The translations under genes and the position numbers were made by a program. From Chloroflexota bacterium (GTDB lineage Bacteria > Chloroflexota > Limnocylindria > Limnocylindrales > CSP1-4), in assembly GCA_016200745.1 (NCBI GenBank), contig JACQEF010000064.1, positions 1 through 5,492 on the forward strand: a DNA stretch of 5,492 nt. Reading direction: 5' to 3'. Positions 1 through 5,492 of the stretch are shown here, in pieces (position 1 is the first letter of the stretch; each line of letters opens with the position of its first letter). The notes beneath the pieces were generated by a model, which worked only from the letters and a program-made list of their open reading frames with translations, was not told the origin of the DNA and did not search any database.

Positions 1-152
1 GCCTCCCGTGGACTGCCTCAGTACCTGAAATTATTTGTCCTCTTACCTTGGCGCCATTGACGCAAGGTTGTGCCGGGTTTCAACATGCGTCTTAATCTGT
101 AAGGGGAATCGGGAGAGGCCGTTTGCTGCCTCTCGTGAGAGGGGATCGATTG
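1..152 (+). promoter_or_regulatory. Leader of the TonB-dependent receptor gene, weak promoter candidate
   Basis: I see no gene in these 152 bases. A TTGACG hexamer at 57-62 resembles a sigma-70 -35 box, and CAACAT at 81-86 lies 18 bases after it, but that -10 matches consensus at only three positions. TAATCT at 93-98 is a better -10 shape, but its only upstream partner is TTGTGC at 68-73 with a long 19-base spacer. The stretch is visibly less GC-rich than the DNA beyond position 957. The promoter is inferred from motif shape and position only. Confidence 0.22.
137..144 (+). promoter_or_regulatory. Ribosome binding site of the receptor gene
   Basis: GAGAGGGG ends 8 bases before the ATG at 153. 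It selects that ATG over the in-frame TTG at 123, which has no comparable purine run in front of it. The signal peptide also begins properly at the ATG. Confidence 0.6.
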
Positions 153-956
153 ATGCGGGGCACCATATCGAGCGCTCGTCCGGCGCTTTGGCAAATGCTT
201 TTGGCGACGTCAATGCTGACCGGTGTGACACCGGCCTTCGCGGCAGACGCTGGCAGGACGACCGGAATCGAAACGGTTCTGGTCACGGCCGAAAAGCATT
301 CCGAGGATCTGCAGAGATCGCCGCTCAGCATTCAGGCACTACCGACCGAGAAGCTCGAGCAGCTTCACGTCGCAAACTTCACCGACTATGCGCGATTTCT
401 CCCCAGCGTGACGTTCACCGTGGGCGGCGCAGGCGGTGGCAATGGCGGGCCGGGCTTTGCCAACGTCTCCATGCGCGGCGTCAGCAGCGGTAACGACGGC
501 AATCACTCCGGCTCACTCCTGACCGTCGGCATTTATCTGGACGAACAGCCGATTACGACGATTGGCGGCGCGCTCGACGTTCGTGTTTACGACATCGCGC
601 GGGTGGAGTCCCTGTCTGGGCCGCAAGGCACGCTCTATGGCGCGAGTTCCGAGGCGGGAACGATCCGCATCATCACCAACCGGCCCGACCCAATCGACAA
701 TGCGAGCATTGCCCGGAAGAATTTCAACGGCGTCGATATCGTCGGCGGTCGCGCTGCACTCGAGATCGATCTTGACGACAATTGGATCATCACTCCCTCG
801 GTGATCGCACAAAATACGCTGAGCAGTGGCGTGTTCGCCTTCGATCCGACGGTCGGCGACCTCAAGGTTACACATTTCTTCCCTGAATTCGCGCACGACA
901 CCTGGTATCAGACCGCTCTTACCATTCAAGGCAAGATTAGCAATCTCGATGTCGTT
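153..956 (+). CDS. TonB-dependent outer-membrane receptor, N-terminal part only
   Basis: This is the first 268 codons of an outer-membrane active-transport receptor, which uses energy from TonB-ExbB-ExbD to import large or scarce substrates. Residues 1-30 form a signal peptide with a hydrophobic core and a likely cleavage after TPAFA. A TonB-box-like stretch, IETVLVTAEK, follows at 39-48. The plug domain spans about 50-180: it has the usual early LQRSPLSIQAL segment, a glycine-rich loop at 91-101, VSMRGVSSG, GIYLDEQP, and the family hallmark VESLSGPQGTLYGASSEAGT at 151-170, followed by IRIITNRP. The first barrel strands start at about 195. Full-length relatives run to roughly 700-900 residues, so most of the barrel is missing. 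The reading frame stays open by chance to 1241, but after LDVV the translation turns into arginine-rich antisense of proS, so I end the gene at the join. The substrate cannot be told. The plug style resembles sphingomonad and other alphaproteobacterial receptors. Confidence 0.9.
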
Positions 957-2472
957 CCCACAGGATCTCGCGGCCGGACGCGATCGAGAACGCGTGAATC
1001 CGCTCGGCGGCCTCGTCGACCTTCGGGTCGCGCGCGGAGCCGATCGACACCAGGTGGGCGGCATACGGCGCCACCTCGGCGGGCCAGACGATCCCCTTGT
1101 CGTCGTGATGCGCCTCGACGATGCAGGCGACGTTCCTTCCGACACCGATCCCGTACGAGCCCATCACGATCTTGTGGGCCACGCCATCCTCGCCGAGGTA
1201 GGTGGCGCCCGCCGCGTCGCTGTACTTGGTCCCGAGCTTGAAGATGTTGCCGACCTCGATCCCGTTGCGGAGGGTGACTGGTTCCCCGCAGTTGGGACAG
1301 CGGTCGCCCGCCTGGGCGTTGGTCAGGTCGGTGACGATGTCGGCGGTGAAGTCGCGGCCGTGGTTGACGTTTCGGTAGTGGAAGCCCTCGCGGTTGGCCC
1401 CGGCGACCAGGTTGGCCGAGCGCGCGACGAGGTCGTCCACGACGACCAGCGTGTCGTGGGCGCCGATCGGCGAGCCGTATCCCGGCTCCATCCCGGCGGC
1501 CTTGATCTCCTCGATCGTGGCGGGGCGCATGCCGCCGGTCGCCTGGATCGCGTTGACCAGCTTGGTCTCGTTGACGTCGTAGTCGCCGCGGACGATGGCC
1601 GTGACCAGCCGGCCGTCGCCGGTCATGAAGAAGGCCGCCTTGGCCGTCCGGTCCGCCCCCACGCCGAGGAACGCGGCGAGCGACGCGATCGTGGTCGTGC
1701 CGGGCGTCGCGACCTCCTCGAGAGGTAGCGCCGCCTCGGGTACGGAATCCGGCTTCGGGACGATCGCGATCTGCCGGTTGGCAGCGTAGCCGCACGCCTC
1801 GCACAGGACCAGGACATCCTCGCCGGCAGGGTTGAGGACCATGAACTCGTGCGCCTGCGAGCCGCCCATCATCCCGACGTCGGACGACACGGCGATCGTG
1901 TCCAGCCCAAGTCGCTCGAAGATCCGGACGTAGGCGCCGTGCTGCGCCCAGTAGCTGGCGTCGAGCCCGGCCTCGTCGCGGTCGATGCTGTAGGCGTCCT
2001 TCATCACGAACTCGCGGACACGGATGAGACCGCCCCGGGCTCGCGGCTCGTCGCGCCACTTGGTCTGGAAGTGATAGACCATCATCGGGAGCTGGCGGTA
2101 GGAGCGGACGATGTCGGCCAGGAGCAGGCCGACGACCTCCTCGTGGGTCATCGCCAGGACCATGTCGCGTCCGTTCCGATCCTTGAACCGGCCGAGCTCG
2201 GGGCCGATCGCGTCGTAGCGGCCGCTCGCCCGCCAGACGTCGGCGGGATGGACAACCGGCATCTCCATCTCCTGGCAGCCGATCCGGTCCATCTCCTCGC
2301 GGATGATCTGCTCGACCCGCTTGTTGACGCGGAAGCCGAGCGGCAGCAGCGAGTAGATCCCCGACCCGAGCTGGCGGACATAGCCCGCCCGGAGCAGCAG
2401 CCGGTGTGACGGCATCTCCGCCTCGGCGGGATCGTCGCGGAGCGTGGTGAAGAACAGGTTCGAAAGTCGCAT
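957..2472 (-). CDS. proS: Prolyl-tRNA synthetase, bacterial type with editing domain, C-terminus missing
   Basis: A class II aminoacyl-tRNA synthetase that charges tRNA-Pro with proline in the cytoplasm. The start at 2472 gives MRLSNLFFTTLRDDPAEAE, aligned with the normal N-terminus of bacterial ProRS. Motif 1 lies at about 36-75 (GSGIYSLLPLG through MPVVHP). The TxE loop is THEE at 109-112. Motif 2 begins at KWRDEPRARGG (138-148) and runs to REFVMKDAYS. The insertion domain that edits mischarged alanine spans about 225-395, with VRGDYDVNETK at 294-304, GSPIGA and LVVVDDLVARSANLVAG. Motif 3 is GSYGIGVGR at 438-446. Two Cys pairs (C224/C227 and C392/C395) flank the editing domain. The anticodon-binding domain starts at about 465 and is cut after GREILW at 500-505. 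The frame then reads six foreign codons to a stop at 937-939. Family members are about 565-580 residues, so some 65-75 are lost. No Shine-Dalgarno site precedes the ATG. A TATCCT box six bases upstream suggests a leaderless transcript. Identity is very secure; the truncation is probably an assembly join. Confidence 0.95.
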
Positions 2473-2477
2473 CCGCG

Positions 2478-2487
2478 AAGGATAGCC
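2478..2487 (-). promoter_or_regulatory. Leaderless -10 promoter element of proS
   Basis: On the minus strand GGCTATCCTT contains the -10-like hexamer TATCCT (2479-2484), which ends six bases before the proS ATG. A transcript started the usual 6-7 bases after a -10 box would begin at or next to the ATG and have no leader. The same ten bases stand before the response-regulator start at 5350. No TTGACA-like -35 is visible 16-18 bases upstream. Confidence 0.5.
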
Positions 2488-2560
2488 GGGGACCGCCGGT
2501 CGGGGCGGCTTGCACGCGGTGGCCGCACGGGACTCGCCAAAGGGGGGACCCCATTCCCGT

Positions 2561-2566
2561 TACCAT
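2561..2566 (+). promoter_or_regulatory. Possible -10 element of the phosphate permease gene
   Basis: TACCAT fits the TANNNT pattern and ends ten bases before the ATG at 2577, so a transcript would have a leader of only about three bases. No Shine-Dalgarno motif is seen. The nearest purine run, AGGGGGGA at 2541-2548, is too far upstream. No -35 is recognisable. The bases around it (2551-2576) are noticeably richer in A and T than the flanking DNA, as expected of a promoter. Confidence 0.3.
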
Positions 2567-2576
2567 TCCGTTTCGA

Positions 2577-3578
2577 ATGCAAGGCCTGACCGTGTTGCTG
2601 GTGGCGGTCGTCGTCCTCGCCGTCTTCTTCGACTACATCAACGGATTCCACGACACGGCGAACGCCATCGCGACGTCGGTGGCGACGCGCGCCCTCCACC
2701 CGCGCCAGGCGATCGTGATGGCGGCCGCCTTCAACTTCATCGGCGCGTTCGCCGGGACGGCCGTCGCGAAGACCATCGGTTCGGGGCTCGTCCAGGAGGC
2801 GACGACCACGCAGACCGTGGTCATCGCCGCGCTGCTCGGCGCGATCGCCTGGAATCTGCTGACCTGGCTCCTGGGCCTGCCCAGCTCGAGCAGCCACGCC
2901 CTCATCGGCGGGCTGCTCGGCGCGACCCTCGTGGCGGCCGGGGCCGGCGCGTTCAAGCTCGACGGCATCGTGGGCAAGGTGCTCGTGCCGATGGTCATGT
3001 CCCCGGTCCTCGGCTTCATCGGCGCGTTCGCGTTGATGCTGTCGATCTACTGGGTCTTCCGGCACGCGCAGCGGCGCCCGCTCAGCCGCGTCTTTCGGCG
3101 AATCCAGGTGCTGTCCGCCGGCTTCATGGCCTTCTCCCACGGCTCGAACGACGCCCAGAAGACCATGGGCATCATCACCCTCGCCCTGTTCACGGCCGGC
3201 GTGATCCCGGACGTGACCGTGCCCGTCTGGGTGATCCTCATCTCGGCGACGGCGCTCTCAATGGGGACGGCCATCGGCGGCTGGCGCATCATGCGGACCA
3301 TGGGACGCCGGGTGGTCGATCTCGAGCCGGTCCACGGGTTCGCCGCCGAGACGACATCGGCCACGATCCTGTTCGCGACCGCCCAATTCGGGATCCCGGT
3401 CTCCACCACGCACGTGATCTCGAGCGCGATCATGGGCGTCGGCACGAGCCGCGGGGCGCGCGGCGTCCGCTGGGGTGTCGCTCGCGACATCCTGATCGCC
3501 TGGGTCCTGACGCTCCCCGCGGCCGGCCTGGTAGCCGCCCTCGCATGGATCGTCCTCAATGCAGTCGGCCTGAGATGA
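2577..3578 (+). CDS. Low-affinity inorganic phosphate transporter, PiT family
   Basis: An inner-membrane permease that takes up phosphate, usually as a metal-phosphate complex, driven by an ion gradient (known for the family). The 333 residues are hydrophobic throughout and fit about ten membrane segments. The two inverted halves of the family are both visible. The first half has NGFHDTANAIATSVATRAL (22-40) and LPSSSSHALIGGLLG (101-115). The second has AFSHGSNDAQKTMGI (185-199) and GIPVSTTHVISSAIMG (272-287). These are the paired signature motifs, with their conserved Asn-Asp/His-Asp and Ser-rich loops intact. A basic cytoplasmic loop lies at 161-176. The length is normal for the short bacterial and archaeal members, which lack a large central insert. 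The ATG start is preferred because MQGLTVLLVAVVV leads straight into the first helix. The DUF47 gene follows after 34 bases on the same strand, so the two probably form one operon. No frameshift or missing motif was found. Confidence 0.95.
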   Translation: MQGLTVLLVAVVVLAVFFDYINGFHDTANAIATSVATRALHPRQAIVMAAAFNFIGAFAGTAVAKTIGSGLVQEATTTQTVVIAALLGAIAWNLLTWLLGLPSSSSHALIGGLLGATLVAAGAGAFKLDGIVGKVLVPMVMSPVLGFIGAFALMLSIYWVFRHAQRRPLSRVFRRIQVLSAGFMAFSHGSNDAQKTMGIITLALFTAGVIPDVTVPVWVILISATALSMGTAIGGWRIMRTMGRRVVDLEPVHGFAAETTSATILFATAQFGIPVSTTHVISSAIMGVGTSRGARGVRWGVARDILIAWVLTLPAAGLVAALAWIVLNAVGLR

Positions 3579-3600
3579 ACCCTTCCCGCATCGATCGACC

Positions 3601-3605
3601 GGAGG
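3601..3605 (+). promoter_or_regulatory. Ribosome binding site of the DUF47 gene
   Basis: GGAGG stands seven bases before the ATG at 3613, a near-ideal Shine-Dalgarno placement. It shows that this genome does use such sites for internal operon genes, in contrast to the first genes (proS, permease, response regulator), which have none. Confidence 0.75.
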
Positions 3606-3612
3606 CCCCCAG

Positions 3613-4230
3613 ATGACGTTCCGACTCCTCCCCAAGGACGTGAAGTTCTTCGATTTGTTCGTCGAGGACGGCGACAACGTGGCGTTTGCGGCCGGCCGGC
3701 TTCACGAGATGGTCGACCGGTTTGACCGGCTCGACGAGCGCGTCGCCGAGATCCAGGCGCTCGAGCATCACGGCGACGAGATCGACCGTGAGATCAACCG
3801 GCGACTGGTAGACGCCTTCGTCACGCCCTTCGATCGCGAGGACATCCACGAGCTGACCGTCAGGCTCGACGACGTCCTCGACGGGATCCAGGCGATCGCC
3901 GAGACGCTGGTGATCTACGACGTGACGGTACCGACCGAGGAAGCGAAGCGGTTGGCAGCCATCATCGCCGAGCAGTCCGTCGAACTGGTCGCGATCCTGC
4001 GCGGCCTCGACGGGCTCAAGGGCCTCGACCACCACCTGCAGGCCGTCCACGACCTCGAGCACGAGGCGGACGGGCTGTCTCGTGCCGCGATCGGCCGCCT
4101 GTTCCGCGAGCGATGGGATCCCCTCGACGTCATCAAGTGGCGCGACCTGTATGCGGCGCTCGAGGAGACGATCGACGCCGCCGAGGATGCCGCCGAGGTC
4201 GTCGAGCGGATGAACCACAAGTCCTCCTGA
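3613..4230 (+). CDS. DUF47 / PhoU-like accessory protein of the PiT transporter
   Basis: A 205-residue, almost wholly helical cytoplasmic protein of the DUF47 (PhoU-divergent) family, whose genes are typically paired with PiT permeases and are thought to modulate them. It opens with the family-typical FRLLPKDVKFFDLFVEDGDNV (3-23). Charged helices follow, with acidic motifs characteristic of the PhoU fold: LEHHGDEIDREI (50-61), PFDREDIHELTVRLDDVLDGI (72-92) and LEHEADGLSRAAI (148-160). The C-terminal KWRDLYAALEETIDAAEDAAEV (175-196) matches the family's last helix. The ExxxD repeats are candidates for metal binding by analogy with PhoU. The length is normal and both ends are intact. The start is fixed by the GGAGG seven bases upstream. 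In many bacteria the DUF47 gene precedes the permease; here it follows it. The exact biochemical action is not established for the family, so no gene symbol is given. Confidence 0.93.
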   Translation: MTFRLLPKDVKFFDLFVEDGDNVAFAAGRLHEMVDRFDRLDERVAEIQALEHHGDEIDREINRRLVDAFVTPFDREDIHELTVRLDDVLDGIQAIAETLVIYDVTVPTEEAKRLAAIIAEQSVELVAILRGLDGLKGLDHHLQAVHDLEHEADGLSRAAIGRLFRERWDPLDVIKWRDLYAALEETIDAAEDAAEVVERMNHKSS

Positions 4231-4240
4231 CGCGGCCCCG

Positions 4241-4275
4241 CCCGCCGGATTCGCCCCGCGGTGCCCCCGGGCGGG
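4241..4275. terminator. Inverted repeat between converging genes, possible two-way terminator
   Basis: CCCGCCGG at 4241-4248 can pair with CCGGGCGGG at 4267-4275 if one base is bulged, leaving a loop of about 18 bases. It lies in the 45-base gap between the end of the DUF47 gene (+) and the end of the small unknown gene (-), where a shared terminator would be expected. No U-tract follows on either strand, and such GC-rich DNA forms weak inverted repeats easily, so the call is tentative. Confidence 0.25.
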
Positions 4276-4704
4276 TCAGACGCGGTCCGTCGCCAGCAGG
4301 CTGCTCCAGGTGGGCAGGCCCGCTCCGCTGCCGAGCTCGAGCCAGCGGATGGCGTAGGCGGCCCTGATCGGTCCGAGCGGAAGCGACGCCGGCGGCTCGA
4401 AGGCCAGGCGGTGGAACGCCTCGCGCTCGAATGACGCAGTGAGGCTGCGCCGGTTGCGCAGTGGCGCCAGGTGCCGGCGGATCAGCTCGACCTCGCGACC
4501 GAAGGCGGCGTCGGTCCAGCGCTCGGGACGGCGAAGGGGGTCGCGCAGCCCGCGCCGCAGCCGAAGCGCGTCCAGCGCCCGCGCCCGCCGGAGCAGGAGC
4601 GGAGGTGCCGCCCGAGGGGAGGAGACCCTCGGGCGGGGAGGAGCGGCCGATCGCCGGCACGCGGCCGGACCGCGGCACCGCGGTCTGGTGGGGTCCGGGC
4701 TCAC
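4276..4704 (-). CDS. Small protein of unknown function
   Basis: I do not recognise a family. The frame is supported by strongly GC-ending codons and a sensible protein composition over the last 100 or so residues: RPERWTDAAFGREVELIRRHL, then RNRRSLTASFEREAFHRLAFEP, then LGPIRAAYAIRWLELGSGAG and a short tail. This part looks soluble and helical, with Trp, Glu and His spread as in a folded domain. I see no signal peptide, membrane span or known catalytic motif. The first 35 or so residues are proline-, arginine- and serine-rich and much less convincing. The only ordinary start in frame is the GTG at 4704, which has no ribosome site. A parallel frame starting with GTG at 4729 also has coding-like codons up to about 4590, so a one-base error or a different true start is possible. 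The gene runs in the same direction as the response regulator upstream, with a 69-base gap, and may be co-transcribed with it. Confidence 0.6.
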   Translation of the reverse strand: MSPDPTRPRCRGPAACRRSAAPPRPRVSSPRAAPPLLLRRARALDALRLRRGLRDPLRRPERWTDAAFGREVELIRRHLAPLRNRRSLTASFEREAFHRLAFEPPASLPLGPIRAAYAIRWLELGSGAGLPTWSSLLATDRV

Positions 4705-4707
4705 GAA

Positions 4708-4740
4708 CGACCATCGGCATGGTCGCCACGATCGGCGACC
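4708..4740. repeat. Two overlapping, mutually exclusive hairpins
   Basis: CGACCAT (4708-4714) and ATGGTCG (4719-4725) form a perfect 7-bp stem around a 4-base loop. GGTCGCC (4721-4727) and GGCGACC (4734-4740) form another perfect 7-bp stem around a 6-base loop. They share 4721-4725, so only one can exist at a time. They lie just upstream of the GTG at 4704 on the minus strand and span the alternative GTG at 4729. No U-tract follows. They could be an attenuator, an operator, or chance in GC-rich DNA. Confidence 0.4.
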
Positions 4741-4773
4741 CAGATCAACGGCGGCTTATCGCTCGGTCAACGA

Positions 4774-5350
4774 TCAGGACGGCCGGCGGAAGACGTAGCC
4801 GACACCGCGGACCGTGTGGATGAACGACGGGTTGCCCGGATCCGCCTCGATCCGGCTGCGCAGCCAGTGGACGTGCACGTCCACGGTCCGCGTCTCGCCA
4901 CCGTAGTCGTAGCCCCAGACGTGCTCGAGGAGCTGGTCGCGGGTGAAGACCTGGCCGGGGCTGCGCAGGAGGAAGGCGAGGAGCTCGAAGGCCTTGGGCT
5001 TGCCCGGGAGCTCCACCCCGCCGCGCAGGATCCGCTGGCCGGCGAAGTCGACCTGGACGTCGCCGAGCTCGACCAGCGAGGGCGCCTCCTCGGCGTGCGG
5101 CGCAGGCTGGGCCTCGGTGCGCCGGAGGAGGGCCCGGATCCGCGCCTGGAGCTCGCGCAGGCTGAACGGCTTCCAGCTCGGGGAGCATCAGGTCGAGCAG
5201 CACCAGGTCCGGTCGTTCGGCACGAAACCGGGTGAGCGCCTCCCGTCCGTCGGCCGCGGAGACGACCCGGAATCCATCGGCCTCGAGCGCGTCGACCAGC
5301 GTCTCGCGCAGGGTCGGCTCGTCGTCCACGACGAGGATCGTGCGTGCCAT
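4774..5350 (-). pseudogene. OmpR/PhoB-family response regulator with receiver deletion and frameshift
   Basis: A two-component DNA-binding regulator, broken in this sequence. Residues 1-59 from the ATG at 5350 are the front half of a receiver domain: the acidic pocket D9-D10-E11 in ILVVDDEP and phosphoacceptor D53 in LVLLDLMLPEL. The frame then breaks at about 5173. One frame over, it resumes at KPFSLRELQARIRALLRR (5172 downward), which contains the conserved receiver Lys. The roughly 45 residues normally between these points are absent, including the Thr/Ser switch strand and the GADDY segment. A linker and a complete winged-helix domain follow: LPGKPKAFELLAFLLRSPG, FTRDQLLEHVWGYDYGGETR, TVDVHVHWLRSRIEADPGNP and IHTVRGVGYVFRRP, ending at the TGA 4774-4776. 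The intact protein would be about 235 residues. Without the frameshift repaired, no DNA-binding domain would be made. It is either a real mutation or an assembly or read error. Its closeness to phosphate genes suggests a PhoB/RegX3-like role, but this is inference. No sensor kinase is in the window. Confidence 0.85.
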
Positions 5351-5357
5351 CTCCGAC

Positions 5358-5367
5358 AAGGATAGCC
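5358..5367 (-). promoter_or_regulatory. Leaderless -10 promoter element of the response regulator
   Basis: GGCTATCCTT on the minus strand is identical to the ten bases before proS. Its TATCCT core (5359-5364) ends eight bases before the ATG at 5350. The GGAG directly touching that ATG is too close to act as a ribosome site. An in-frame TTG at 5359 would fall inside the -10 box, which argues for the ATG. No clear -35 is seen. Confidence 0.5.
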
Positions 5368-5395
5368 ACGCGTGTTAACGCGAGATTGGCGGTCT

Positions 5396-5419
5396 CCGGC
5401 GGCGCCTGGCGCCTGCCGG
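5396..5419 (-). terminator. GC-rich hairpin after the partial gene at the window end
   Basis: On the minus strand CCGGC then GGCG pair with CGCC and GCCGG, giving nine base pairs with one bulged A and a CCAGG loop. The hairpin begins four bases after the TGA at 5423-5425, the position of a terminator for that gene, and lies upstream of the regulator promoter. No U-tract follows, so it would be an unusual terminator; it may instead protect the 3' end of the transcript. Confidence 0.35.
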
Positions 5420-5422
5420 CGA

Positions 5423-5492
5423 TCAGTCGTTCCGCTGCAGCACGTAGTACTCGATGAAGCTCCGGCAACGGCCTTCACCGTCGAACTCGAGC
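5423..5492 (-). CDS. C-terminal end of an unidentified protein, perhaps SnoaL/NTF2-like
   Basis: The last 22 codons of a gene that continues beyond the window. The peptide contains FDGEGRCRSFIEYYV and ends in QRND before a TGA. A strand of the form F-D-x-x-G-R-C-x-x-F-x-E-Y/W-Y/W is typical of the last beta strands of SnoaL-like or NTF2-like small proteins, so that family is my best guess on very little sequence. The GC-ending codons and the hairpin placed straight after the stop support a real gene end. It points in the same direction as the response regulator, 72 bases upstream of that gene's ATG. The regulator has its own promoter signal, so the two need not be one operon. Confidence 0.5.
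   Translation of the reverse strand, partial: LEFDGEGRCRSFIEYYVLQRND

Noticed and set aside
940..975. Insertion sequence or integration site as the cause of the receptor/proS join
   Set aside because: No terminal inverted repeats, target duplication, transposase, integrase or tRNA gene is visible on either side.
123..1241. A 372-codon open frame joining the receptor to an arginine-rich tail
   Set aside because: After position 956 it is the antisense of proS, with a sudden run of Arg, Pro and Ser. The true gene ends at the join, and the TTG at 123 has no ribosome site.
826..1728. A 300-codon open frame on the plus strand opposite proS
   Set aside because: Valine/aspartate/glycine-rich composition typical of the antisense shadow of a high-GC gene. 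It also crosses the join and matches no family.
926..2566. A 546-codon open frame on the minus strand, overlapping proS in another frame
   Set aside because: It is arginine- and proline-rich shadow coding. The overlapping frame holds every class II synthetase motif, so only that one is real.
2148..3140. A long minus-strand open frame across the divergent promoter and into the permease
   Set aside because: Low-complexity His/Arg/Asp-rich translation opposite the well-supported permease, continuing as an out-of-frame shadow of proS; no recognisable domain.
3556..4218. A 220-codon minus-strand open frame opposite the DUF47 gene
   Set aside because: Antisense shadow of a highly charged helical protein. 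The plus strand has the ribosome site and the full family motifs.
4471..5235. A 254-codon plus-strand open frame opposite the response regulator
   Set aside because: Antisense of the winged-helix domain, which is clearly coded on the minus strand.
5359..5359. TTG as an earlier start of the response regulator
   Set aside because: It overlaps the TATCCT promoter core and adds only three residues before the usual MARTILVVDDEP start.
5368..5384. Palindrome-like stretch around GTTAAC upstream of the response regulator
   Set aside because: Only the six-base core is perfectly symmetric; too short to call an operator without a second copy.

Overview
The window looks like a metagenomic contig made of two unrelated pieces of DNA joined at about position 956/957. 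Bases 1-956 are moderate-GC and hold the 5' end of a TonB-dependent outer-membrane receptor of the kind common in sphingomonads and other Alphaproteobacteria. This part has a signal peptide, a Shine-Dalgarno site and a complete plug domain, and it stops just after the beta-barrel begins. Bases 957-5492 are strongly GC-rich, with no outer-membrane genes, and carry housekeeping and phosphate genes. A direct count gives 62/120 G+C in 841-960 against 87/120 in 961-1080. The GC-rich side resembles a high-GC Chloroflexota or Actinomycetota genome, but no marker here fixes the phylum.

Layout. 1-152: leader of the receptor gene. 153-956 (+): receptor, cut off. 957-2472 (-): prolyl-tRNA synthetase (proS) with its insertion editing domain, missing its last roughly 65-75 residues at the join. 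2473-2576: a 104-base divergent promoter region. 2577-3578 (+): PiT-family phosphate permease. 3613-4230 (+): its DUF47/PhoU-like partner. 4276-4704 (-): an unrecognised small protein that converges on the phosphate pair. 4774-5350 (-): an OmpR/PhoB-type response regulator whose receiver domain has lost about 45 residues, with a frameshift. 5423-5492 (-): the last 22 codons of a further gene, perhaps a SnoaL/NTF2-like protein.

The permease and the DUF47 protein form a phosphate-uptake operon. The response regulator two genes away could belong to the same circuit, but this is only suggested by position. proS and the response regulator share the identical ten bases GGCTATCCTT ending 5 and 7 bases before their ATG codons, with no usable Shine-Dalgarno site. 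This is the layout of leaderless transcripts. The permease start also lacks a ribosome site, whereas the internal operon gene (DUF47) has a clear GGAGG.

I see no convincing new biological system. The two most important points for a user are the artificial-looking join at 956/957 and the broken response regulator near 5173. Both should be checked against reads before anything is built on them. I saw no tRNA or rRNA gene, CRISPR array or insertion sequence.
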